This document shows, piece after piece, positions 7,135 through 14,026 of a stretch of 19,937 bases of DNA (within the stretch, counting starts at the first letter, position 1; each line of letters starts with the position of its first letter). The notes below the pieces were generated by a model that was given only the letters and a program-made list of their open reading frames with translations, was not told the DNA's origin and searched no databases. The translations under genes were made by a program, and so were the position numbers. Source of the DNA: SIO4C1 sp039180385 (GTDB lineage: Bacteria; Cyanobacteriota; Cyanobacteriia; Phormidesmidales; Phormidesmidaceae); contig JBCDDJ010000065.1 of assembly GCA_039180385.1 (NCBI GenBank), forward strand, positions 1 through 19,937, in the 5' to 3' direction.

Positions 7135-8556
7135 TTATCCGCATTTCTGCTGGTGCTTCGCAATTTGATTTTGCAAATAAGATGTCTGCCCTAGACTTGC
7201 TTGCCCATACAGTCGCTCAAACTCTCGCTGAAAGTGTCTAGCGACGGTGGGGTTGCGAATCACCAGCAGATTTTCATCATTTTTGGTATTGGCAGCTTTA
7301 CTCCAGTTATGGGAGCCCACGATAACCGTGGTCCCATCCATCACCGCAAATTTGTGGTGTAGTTTATCGCCATCGGGTAGCTCAGGATAGCCAACGGCAT
7401 GAATGGGCGACCCCCAGGGGCGATTGTTTTTTTCATACTGACAGCGATGGTCTGGCAGAGAAACCCCCACCATATCCAGGGCTTCACTATAGCTGCGATA
7501 GACAAAACTGCGATCTATCAACGCCCGGATTGCAACACCCGTCTGGGTTGCTTTCTCGAGGGTATCGGCAATGCCCTGATCGCTAAACACAAACAAGGCT
7601 ACGTCAATCTCGCGGTTGGCCTGAGCTAAGGTGCTGGCAATCAAGCCATTAACCGTCTCAGGGGGTGGGGCGTCAGCTCGGTTGGGCGAAAACTGCACGG
7701 TCACGGTGGACCCAGGCAGCAGTATTTGTTGAGCAGCCCGCGCTGGCTTAGGTGAGCCAAACAGGCTATTGGTTTGGCCCCCAGGACCATCGCCCCACAT
7801 CAGGTTAAATTCATCGGTGTAGCTTCGGGCCAGCTCTGGGCTCTCAATTTGCAATAAGACATTGGCATTGCCGCGACTCTCAGGCACCAGCTGATCGCCA
7901 TGGATGCCTGAGAAGGTCCAGTTGACGGCACCCGTGAGGACCCGCTGACCATCCACCACCATAAATTTGTGGTGCATTAGACCGCTGCCCTTGCTGCCAT
8001 CGGCGGTATCGTCGAGGAGCGGTATCTGGGCTGTCTGTAAAATCAGCAGTGCGTCACTGGTTAAGGCTTCTTGGGCCGTCAGCTGGCCGTCACCGTTGCG
8101 ATCGCTAAAGGCCAAAAGGTTTTCCAATTTGCCACGGCTGCGCTCGTCCTGTTGAAACACCCCGCCCATCTGACGGCTCCAGGGTTGGCTGTACTGGTTC
8201 TCAAAAATCAGGCGGACTTTGACACCCGCGTTATGTTTGTCGACCAGAGCTTCAGCAATTTGGGGCAGATTTAGCTCTTGTACCGCAATATCAATCGACA
8301 TCGTTGCCGAGCCAATGGCATCTAAAATGACCGCCTCCAAATCATCGCCATAGCGCTCGGTGTGGCGATACGGCTCAGTGTAGGTACTGGCCTGCGAATG
8401 ATTAAAGAAGACTTGAATATAAGGGTCTTGCGGTAAGGCATCTATCACCGGTGGGCCAGAAGAGTTGCCGCGCCAGGCAAACACCCCTAGGGCCATCAGT
8501 AACCCAGCCACAAAACACAGTCCCCACCGTCCTAAGATTCGTTGATTTCGCCTCAC
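7135..8556 (-). CDS. Membrane-anchored phospholipase-D-like protein with an inserted EF-hand
   Basis: The 473 residues hold two copies of the PLD catalytic motif HxKx4D: His195-Lys197-Asp202 followed by G-A-V-N-W, and His400-Lys402-Asp407 followed by G-S-H-N-W-S. Both are complete, as in phosphodiesterases such as cardiolipin-synthase-like enzymes, PLD-type nucleases and phospholipases D. An N-terminal membrane anchor (about residues 10-28) suggests an extracytoplasmic domain. Between the start of the first PLD domain and its HKD motif lies a perfect EF-hand loop at 152-163 (Asp152, Asn154, Asp156, Gly157, Leu159, Glu163), suggesting calcium binding. The start is GTG 8556, with AGGTGAG nine bases upstream; no better start is seen before residue 21. 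The substrate (lipid or nucleic acid) cannot be read from the sequence. Confidence 0.85.
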   Translation of the reverse strand: MRRNQRILGRWGLCFVAGLLMALGVFAWRGNSSGPPVIDALPQDPYIQVFFNHSQASTYTEPYRHTERYGDDLEAVILDAIGSATMSIDIAVQELNLPQIAEALVDKHNAGVKVRLIFENQYSQPWSRQMGGVFQQDERSRGKLENLLAFSDRNGDGQLTAQEALTSDALLILQTAQIPLLDDTADGSKGSGLMHHKFMVVDGQRVLTGAVNWTFSGIHGDQLVPESRGNANVLLQIESPELARSYTDEFNLMWGDGPGGQTNSLFGSPKPARAAQQILLPGSTVTVQFSPNRADAPPPETVNGLIASTLAQANREIDVALFVFSDQGIADTLEKATQTGVAIRALIDRSFVYRSYSEALDMVGVSLPDHRCQYEKNNRPWGSPIHAVGYPELPDGDKLHHKFAVMDGTTVIVGSHNWSKAANTKNDENLLVIRNPTVARHFQREFERLYGQASLGQTSYLQNQIAKHQQKCG

Positions 8557-8683
8557 ACCTCAGCGCTCACCTACCCTAATCCGTCAATATGCTTATTAAG
8601 CCCATCGAAAAATCCGCCCTAACGGTCACAGCAACGAGGACTCTACTGATAGGATCAAGAAACACGCTATCTCTAACGCTGTT
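8557..8683. promoter_or_regulatory. Divergent promoter region of the PLD-like and Ycf51-type genes
   Basis: These 127 bases lie between divergent start codons and should hold both promoters. Only the Shine-Dalgarno of the minus-strand gene is recognisable. I could not assign -10 or -35 elements with confidence. Confidence 0.4.
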
Positions 8684-9190
8684 ATGCCAACGCCAGAAAC
8701 TTTTTTAGATGCGACAAAATGGATGGGAATTGCGACCCTCGCCCTTGCGGCATTAGCCATCCTTGCCTTTGGGTTGCAATGGGGGGTGCGGTTTCGACTG
8801 GTGGGGGCTGCTGGGTTTAGTGCGGTGTTGACCGTGGGTCTGTTTGGCCTGAGTTTTGAGCCCTTTACCCCCGCGGCTGTGCCTGGGGCTATTCCTTATG
8901 CCACCGTATTTGACTCGGGGGCCGCGCAGATTGTAATCAAAGTCCCTCCCACTATCACAGCAACTGAGCTAGATGCAACCTTACAGCAAGCTGCGAAAAA
9001 CTTGCTAAAAGCCAGCCGTCTAGGGAACCCTGGGCAAACCCCAATCATCCGTGCCCGGACGATTATTCACAAGGCAGACAATGTCTCTGAGCTGGTTTAC
9101 CTGGGCCAGGTGCAGCCGGGACCCGAAGATACGTTATCGGTCAAAATTGACGATCGACAACTGTCTAGGGCAGCGGCATCAGCGTCTTAA
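8684..9190 (+). CDS. ycf51: Ycf51-type membrane protein (DUF2518)
   Basis: This 168-residue protein has two membrane segments (about residues 14-32 and 38-57) separated by a short W-G-V-R-F-R-L loop. A soluble part follows with the A-T-V-F-D-S-G-A-A-Q element and a C-terminal domain containing R-A-R-T-I-I-H and L-V-Y-L-G-Q-V. Length and layout match the Ycf51 family shared by cyanobacteria and some plastid genomes, whose function is unknown; the assignment is from memory of the family pattern. It starts at the first ATG without a strong Shine-Dalgarno. It is followed 71 bases later by the dehydrogenase-aminotransferase pair. Confidence 0.75.
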   Translation: MPTPETFLDATKWMGIATLALAALAILAFGLQWGVRFRLVGAAGFSAVLTVGLFGLSFEPFTPAAVPGAIPYATVFDSGAAQIVIKVPPTITATELDATLQQAAKNLLKASRLGNPGQTPIIRARTIIHKADNVSELVYLGQVQPGPEDTLSVKIDDRQLSRAAASAS

Positions 9191-9261
9191 TTCCAATCCC
9201 TCAACGTAGATAATCCCTCACCATAGAATAGAGGCCCACACTGATTCCTAAGCAGATTCCT

Positions 9262-10404
9262 ATGACACAATCCTTATTGCCAGCCTTGATGGTTGCCCCG
9301 GCCCAGGTGGTTCGTGGCAACGGTGTTTTGCAGCAGTGTGGCTCCCTGTTAACCCGATTTGGACAGCGGCCTCTATTGGTGGGTGGAAACCATACCCTGG
9401 CAGCGGCGCGGCCCTTTTTGCAGGCAGCCCTGGCCGAGTTTGAGGTGGCCCAGGCGTCTTATCACACTGACTGTAGCGAATCAGCCCTGGCCTCTCTACA
9501 TCAGGCGCTCACTCGCCATGGAGCCGATTTTGTCATTGGTGTCGGCGGGGGTAAGGCTTTGGACACAGCCAAACTACTGGCTCATCAAGCTCAGCTACCT
9601 ATCGTTACGATACCGACCTCGGCGGCCACCTGCGCAGCCTGGACAGCGCTCTCCAATGTGTATTCGGACGCGGGGGCTTTTTTATATGATGTGGGGTTGC
9701 CGCTGTGCCCCAACCTCCTGCTGCTAGACTACGACCTGCTTGCCACGGCCCCCCAGCGGACTCTGGTAGCGGGTATTGGCGATGCGATCGCAAAGTGGTA
9801 CGAGGCCTCCGTCAGCAGCGGGCATTCAGACCAAACCTTAGTCATTGGCGCAGTGCAACAGGCCCGAGTGCTGCGAGATATCCTCTTCCAAAAGTCTGTA
9901 GCAGCGTTGCAGACCCCGGGCGGTGACGCCTGGCGCGAGGTCGTCGATGCCAGTGTCCTAATGGCGGGGGTGATTGGTGGCATGGGGGGGGCTCAGTGTC
10001 GAACCGTGGCTGCCCACGCGGTCCATAATGGACTCACGCAGCTTGCCGCCAGCCATGGCACCCTCCACGGCGAGAAAGTTGCCTACGGCATTTTGGTGCA
10101 GCTGCGCCTCGAAGAAATCGGGGGTGGTAACGCACTAGCCGCAACGGCCCGCCAGCAGCTGTTACAGTTTTACAGTGCCATTGGCTTACCCCGCACCCTC
10201 AAAACACTGGGCATGGGTGACATTCACCTGAGTGAGCTGGCCCAGGCAGCTGAGTTTGCCTGCCGAGAGGGGTCTGACATTTATCATCTTCCCTTCTCCG
10301 TTGAGGCTGAGCAGGTCATGGCGGCAATGGTCTCCACCACAGCTCAAGCGGACAGCGGACAGCGATTGGCAATCACAAATAGCCCGTCGGAGGTAAAGTC
10401 ATGA
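9262..10404 (+). CDS. Iron-containing alcohol/glycerol dehydrogenase family protein (GldA-like)
   Basis: This 380-residue protein has the two-domain layout of glycerol dehydrogenase and its relatives, NAD(P)-dependent metal enzymes oxidising polyols or related alcohols. The nucleotide-binding motif G-V-G-G-G-K-A-L-D-T-A-K is at 93-104. Metal ligands are visible as Asp174 in G-I-G-D-A-I-A-K-W-Y-E, His252/His255 in A-H-A-V-H-N-G-L, and His269 in T-L-H-G-E-K-V-A-Y-G. All the expected residues are present, so it should be active. The substrate is not readable, and the tight link to an aminotransferase hints at a substrate other than glycerol. The ATG of the next gene overlaps its TGA stop (ATGA), indicating translational coupling. 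Confidence 0.85.
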   Translation: MTQSLLPALMVAPAQVVRGNGVLQQCGSLLTRFGQRPLLVGGNHTLAAARPFLQAALAEFEVAQASYHTDCSESALASLHQALTRHGADFVIGVGGGKALDTAKLLAHQAQLPIVTIPTSAATCAAWTALSNVYSDAGAFLYDVGLPLCPNLLLLDYDLLATAPQRTLVAGIGDAIAKWYEASVSSGHSDQTLVIGAVQQARVLRDILFQKSVAALQTPGGDAWREVVDASVLMAGVIGGMGGAQCRTVAAHAVHNGLTQLAASHGTLHGEKVAYGILVQLRLEEIGGGNALAATARQQLLQFYSAIGLPRTLKTLGMGDIHLSELAQAAEFACREGSDIYHLPFSVEAEQVMAAMVSTTAQADSGQRLAITNSPSEVKS

Positions 10405-11615
10405 CTTTAGATTGGATTAAACCCGCCCGACGACTGGGGGCACTGCCACCCTACGTGTTTGCTCGATTGGATGAGCTAAAAGCCAATGCCCGCGCCCAGG
10501 GGGTCGATTTGATTGATCTGGGCATGGGTAACCCCGGTGGCCCCACCCCCGCCCCGGTGGTCGAAGCGGCTCAAAAGGCCATGCAAGACCCGGATAACCA
10601 TGGCTATCCACCGTTTGAGGGCACCGCCAGCTTTAGGCAAGCAATCACCGACTGGTATCACCGCCGCTACGGAGTGACCCTTGACCCCGAGGGCGAAGCG
10701 CTGCCGCTATTGGGTTCCAAAGAGGGGCTCAGCCATTTAGCCCTGGCCTACATCGATCCGGGGGATCTGGTGCTGGTGCCAACGCCAGCTTATCCGGCTC
10801 ACTTTAGGGGGCCTGCGATCGCAAGTGCCGAGATTTATCCCCTGGTGCTCACTGCTGAGAACGATTGGCTCATAGACATTGCCGCGATTCCCGAAGACGT
10901 GGCCCGCCGCGCTAAGGTCCTGTACTTTAACTACCCCAACAACCCCACCGGGGCCACCGCCCCTCGTGAGTTTTTTGAAGAGATGGTGGCCTTTGCCCGC
11001 CACTACGAGATTTTACTCGTCCACGACCTGTGCTATGCCGAGCTGGCTTTTGACGGCTATCAGCCCACCAGTGTATTAGAAATCCCCGGTGCTCAAGACA
11101 TCAGCGTCGAGTTTCACACCCTCTCCAAGACTTACAACATGGCTGGCTGGCGTGTCGGGTTTGTGGTTGGCAACCGGCATATCATTCAGGGGCTGCGGAC
11201 CTTAAAGACAAACCTCGACTACGGCATCTTTAGCGCCATTCAAACCGCCGCTGAGACAGCCCTAAAATTGCCCGATAGCTACCTCGAAGAAGTCCAACAG
11301 CGCTATCGCACCCGTCGTGACTTTTTGATCGAGGCTTTGGCCGATCTAGGTTGGCAAGTCGATAAAACCAAAGCCACTATGTACCTCTGGGTACCCTGCC
11401 CACCAGGCATGACCGCCTCTGACTTTGCCTTTACCGTGCTGCAAAAAACCGGCGTTGTCGTGACCCCTGGCAGCGCCTTTGGCGAAGGGGGCGAAGGCTA
11501 TGTCAGGATTAGCCTGATTGAAGATTGTGATCGGTTGGGTGAGGCTGTTGCCCGGATGCGAGACGTCAATATTCGCTACTCGATGTCGGTCAATGCATTG
11601 CCGGCCAATGTATAA
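10401..11615 (+). CDS. Class I PLP aminotransferase (AlaC/LL-DAP aminotransferase-like)
   Basis: This 404-residue fold-type I aminotransferase shows N-Y-P-N-N-P-T-G at 177-184, the PLP-pyridine Asp209 with Tyr212, and the Schiff-base lysine Lys243 in L-S-K-T-Y-N-M-A-G-W-R, where Arg251 is expected to hold the substrate carboxylate. G-M-G-N-P near residue 41 and H-G-Y-P-P-F-E-G near 67 are typical of the AlaC / second LL-diaminopimelate aminotransferase group. The reaction is amino-group transfer between an amino acid and a 2-oxo acid; alanine, aspartate or LL-diaminopimelate are candidates that sequence alone does not separate. It is expressed together with the upstream dehydrogenase through a four-base overlap. 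It ends 20 bases before the convergent pentapeptide-repeat gene. Confidence 0.9.
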   Translation: MTLDWIKPARRLGALPPYVFARLDELKANARAQGVDLIDLGMGNPGGPTPAPVVEAAQKAMQDPDNHGYPPFEGTASFRQAITDWYHRRYGVTLDPEGEALPLLGSKEGLSHLALAYIDPGDLVLVPTPAYPAHFRGPAIASAEIYPLVLTAENDWLIDIAAIPEDVARRAKVLYFNYPNNPTGATAPREFFEEMVAFARHYEILLVHDLCYAELAFDGYQPTSVLEIPGAQDISVEFHTLSKTYNMAGWRVGFVVGNRHIIQGLRTLKTNLDYGIFSAIQTAAETALKLPDSYLEEVQQRYRTRRDFLIEALADLGWQVDKTKATMYLWVPCPPGMTASDFAFTVLQKTGVVVTPGSAFGEGGEGYVRISLIEDCDRLGEAVARMRDVNIRYSMSVNALPANV

Positions 11616-11618
11616 AGC

Positions 11619-11656
11619 ATTAGGGGATAAAGCTATTAGGGGATAAAACCATTAGG
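11619..11656. repeat. 16-base tandem repeat at the stop of the pentapeptide-repeat gene
   Basis: ATTAGGGGATAAAGCT (11619-11634) is followed directly by ATTAGGGGATAAAACC (11635-11650) and a partial third ATTAGG. The second unit encodes, on the minus strand, the last residues and TAA stop of the pentapeptide-repeat gene (11636); the first repeats that coding after the stop. It looks like a local slippage duplication between two convergent genes. Confidence 0.75.
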
Positions 11657-12286
11657 TTCAGTGGTCCCATACCTGAGCTTTACCGTAGGTGCTGGGGAAA
11701 AGGTGACAGATTGCTCCGAAACGGGTTGCCCTGAAACGGGTTCTACCGTGATGGAAACAGAGGGTCGATTTGCCAATACCCCTTGCAACGCATCGTCTAA
11801 AATAGCTTTTGCCAAACTTTGCACCGATTTAAGCTGTGCGATTTCCAGGTCGGCTGCGTTGCTTAAGTCTGCTTCTTGCAAATTGGCTTGACTCAAAACA
11901 GCATCCGTCAAAATCGCCTCTTTTAAGTCAGTTTTTTGCAAGTTAGCATTGTGCAAGTAGGCATTGCTCAAATCAGTGTATGACAGATAAGCCTGACGTA
12001 GATTGGCATTCGCTAAATAAGCATTGTGCAAATTAGCCCCAATCAAGCAGCATCGACTCAAATTAGCGGCCCGCAGATTTGCCGACTGAAAGTCAGCCTC
12101 AAAGAGATAGGCTCGGCTAAGATTGGCCTTACCCAAATATGTATTGTGAAAATTGATGCCCGATAGGGACAGTCCCTGCAAATCAGCCCCTCTCAAATTG
12201 GGACGCAAGGTCGGGTTTCTGACCCGCCATCGATTCCAAGCAGCCACCCCTGCTTGCAAAATCTCAAGATGTCCTGGATCAGCCAT
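11636..12286 (-). CDS. Pentapeptide-repeat protein
   Basis: Of the 216 residues, about 30-150 are tandem A(D/N)LXX pentapeptides: A-D-L-Q-G, A-N-L-S-R, A-D-F-Q-S, A-N-L-R-A and so on, with Ala, Asn or Asp at i-2 and Leu or Phe at i. This predicts a right-handed quadrilateral beta-helix rod of roughly six coils. The repeat then fades into a helical stretch and a less ordered C-terminal tail of about 45 residues rich in Ser, Val and Pro. Such proteins are abundant in cyanobacteria and mostly of unknown function. No signal peptide is visible. The start is the ATG at 12286. Confidence 0.9.
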   Translation of the reverse strand: MADPGHLEILQAGVAAWNRWRVRNPTLRPNLRGADLQGLSLSGINFHNTYLGKANLSRAYLFEADFQSANLRAANLSRCCLIGANLHNAYLANANLRQAYLSYTDLSNAYLHNANLQKTDLKEAILTDAVLSQANLQEADLSNAADLEIAQLKSVQSLAKAILDDALQGVLANRPSVSITVEPVSGQPVSEQSVTFSPAPTVKLRYGTTEPNGFIP

Positions 12287-12326
12287 ATCAGCGGCGGCTC
12301 ACACTATGTATCTAGGATAACCAACA

Positions 12327-12353
12327 GCTGAGACACCAAGTGTGCGTCTCAGC
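12327..12353. repeat. Strong inverted repeat between DUF456 and pentapeptide-repeat genes
   Basis: GCTGAGAC (12327-12334) and GTCTCAGC (12346-12353) form a perfect 8-base stem with an 11-base loop. It lies downstream of the DUF456 gene on the minus strand, which makes a terminator possible, but no T run follows. It could equally be an operator or leader structure for the pentapeptide-repeat gene. Confidence 0.45.
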
Positions 12354-12415
12354 ACCAAATATCTACGGTTTTCATCACAGCCTGGACGGGCCCGATCAAT
12401 TGCCAGTGCAACTTG

Positions 12416-13000
12416 TTACATCACCGCCGACCAGGTGGTAAAGATGAAAACAACCACGGCAGCCATCGCCAGCGCACCCTGGATTAGATTGCCAATTAAG
12501 GAACTCACGACAATCGCTAGACTCACTTTGAGGCCCAGCTGGCAGCGGGCACCCACAGCTAAATCTCGGCGATGAATAAATTCACCTACAAAGGCCCCGA
12601 GCATGGCCCCAAATAATAGACCAAAAATCGGTCCACCCACCGGTAACGCAGGTAAAAAACCCAGCATCCCTAAAATCAACCCCACCACAGAGCCGATTTG
12701 CCCCCACTGACTAGCGCCTACTTTTTTGGCCCCGACATAGCCTGCCAAATAATCAATTGCTGTACTCAAGATGAGGACCAAAACGGCGACCACCAGTGGG
12801 ACCGTAATATTGGCAAACCCTGTAACTGCACCCCAGATTAAAATTGCCACCAAAACCAAACTGCTACCCGGCAAGGCAGGTACAAAAGCACCCACCACCC
12901 CCGCCAACATCACAACCAGTAACACCCAATAGAGTGCAACCAGGGCAACAATAACGCCAGATACAGCTCCAGGCATGACTCCAGTGATGACTTCAGACAC
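12416..13000 (-). CDS. DUF456 family membrane protein
   Basis: This 194-residue protein is very hydrophobic, with four to five membrane segments. It carries the pattern of DUF456: G-A-F-V-P-A-L-P-G-S-S-L-V near residue 40, D-Y-L-A-G-Y-V-G-A-K-K-V-G-A-S at about 83-97, G-G-P-I-F-G-L-L-F-G-A-M-L-G-A-F-V-G-E near 122-140, and a G-rich C-terminal helix. It is a predicted inner-membrane protein of unknown function. The longest frame begins with GTG at 13000; an in-frame ATG at 12976 is a plausible alternative start, and neither has a good Shine-Dalgarno. It stands between the DUF1995 and pentapeptide-repeat genes, all on the minus strand. Confidence 0.8.
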   Translation of the reverse strand: MSEVITGVMPGAVSGVIVALVALYWVLLVVMLAGVVGAFVPALPGSSLVLVAILIWGAVTGFANITVPLVVAVLVLILSTAIDYLAGYVGAKKVGASQWGQIGSVVGLILGMLGFLPALPVGGPIFGLLFGAMLGAFVGEFIHRRDLAVGARCQLGLKVSLAIVVSSLIGNLIQGALAMAAVVVFIFTTWSAVM

Positions 13001-13094
13001 GACTCTAGGCCCAGGGATGTGGATAGCATGACCGCAACCTTAGCTCTAATCTTAGTTTAGATAAGGTACGTAACAAATCAGCCAAGAGCGGATC

Positions 13095-13802
13095 TTATTG
13101 CGTCAATGCGCGGATAAATTGCTGCAGTTCTGCAAAAACCCCTCGCTTGGGCTGATTCGCTTCAGGACTGTCTTCGCCATAAAGCAGGCGCTCAATCGCC
13201 TCACTAGAGGGCCGTTGCGGCAGCTCTGTGAGTAATGTATGAGTGCTGTCGTCAGTTTCTTTCCAAATCTGCCAGCTATGTGGATAACTACGTAGGATGG
13301 CTGCACCGTCCAAGGGACGCAGATAATAGCAAGACTCGAGCTTACTTAAGAACCGCTCCCTCAGCTGTCGACCAGCATAGCCAATACCGATGGTGGCAAC
13401 ATCCTCTAATTGCGGGTTGAGTAAAATGACGGGGCGATCGAGGGCGGCTTCACAGAGTTTTTCAACATCTGTAACCTCAACCGAGGAGGGATTAACCACT
13501 AAAAAGGCATCATCATCAGGTTCGGGTTGTCCTTTGACTTCGTTGATGCCGCGAATACTAAAATCAGGCTCCTCCCAATCACGTCGGGCCAGGGCCGCGG
13601 CCCCTGCATCGGGGAAGTAGACTTTGAAACGCAGACCTAAGTCTCGAAAGGCATCCAAAAACTGTTCGGCAATTGGCTGATGCTTCAGCTCTGGGATAAC
13701 CATTTCAACTTGAAGTCGAATCAGGCCAGCTTGAATTGCTGCTTTAGTGGCAGTTTTGGCTTGCTCGGTAGCGGCTTCGAGGGTGGTGGGGATAGAAGAC
13801 AT
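13095..13802 (-). CDS. DUF1995 protein (LPA3-like)
   Basis: The 235 residues carry the DUF1995 pattern: an N-terminal T-L-E-A-A-T-E-Q-A-K-T-A-T-K-A-A helix, then R-L-Q-V-E-M-V-I-P-E-L-K (28-39), A-E-Q-F-L, and the signature Y-F-P-D-A-G-A-A-A-L-A-R-R-D-W. A G-x-x-E-x x-P-D-D-D-A-F-L-V-V-N-P core follows. Plant relatives include LOW PSII ACCUMULATION 3, which aids photosystem II assembly; in cyanobacteria the role is not settled, so the link to photosystem II here is inference. It has no signal peptide or membrane segment. The start is the ATG at 13802. Confidence 0.8.
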   Translation of the reverse strand: MSSIPTTLEAATEQAKTATKAAIQAGLIRLQVEMVIPELKHQPIAEQFLDAFRDLGLRFKVYFPDAGAAALARRDWEEPDFSIRGINEVKGQPEPDDDAFLVVNPSSVEVTDVEKLCEAALDRPVILLNPQLEDVATIGIGYAGRQLRERFLSKLESCYYLRPLDGAAILRSYPHSWQIWKETDDSTHTLLTELPQRPSSEAIERLLYGEDSPEANQPKRGVFAELQQFIRALTQ

Positions 13803-13856
13803 CTGTTTTTTGAAGGGTTGGTATCTTAAAAGCCTTTAGGGTTCAGTTTTGAGTTT

Positions 13857-13890
13857 TGTAGACGCCTTAGCGGCTTCCCGCAGAGTATTT
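13857..13890. repeat. Interspersed-repeat-like element between DUF1995 and cysteine desulfurase
   Basis: The stretch beginning GTAGACGCCTTAGCGG and continuing through GCTTCCCGCAGAGTA resembles the dispersed intergenic repeats of filamentous cyanobacteria (GTAGACGCC...GGCTTCCCG). A degenerate relative may lie near 4670. I cannot count copies in the genome from this window. Confidence 0.4.
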
Positions 13891-13983
13891 TTAAGTTGAC
13901 CTGGTCAAGGCTGGGCATCTGAAAATAAATTGTGTACTAGCGATTTCCAAGAAGCCTGACACCTGAACTGAGAACTCAAAATT

Positions 13984-14005
13984 GAGCACTTGAATTTTTG
14001 TGCTC
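13984..14005 (-). terminator. Probable terminator of the prfC-cysteine desulfurase unit
   Basis: GAGCAC (13984-13989) and GTGCTC (14000-14005) form a 6-base perfect stem with a 10-base loop. Read on the minus strand it is followed by AATTTTGAG, and it lies about 22 bases past the cysteine desulfurase stop. A perfect 12-base palindrome, CAATGATCATTG, sits at 14013-14024, between the stop and this hairpin. Confidence 0.5.
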
Positions 14006-14026
14006 ATTATCTCAATGATCATTGTC

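Noticed and set aside
12342..12575. 77-codon plus-strand frame across the DUF456 end
   Set aside because: More than half is antisense to the DUF456 gene, and the rest covers a hairpin; no support for translation.
9262..13802. Considered a biosynthetic or defence island
   Set aside because: The genes are typical of cyanobacterial chromosomes, there is no integrase, nuclease or toxin-like gene, and base composition looks uniform.
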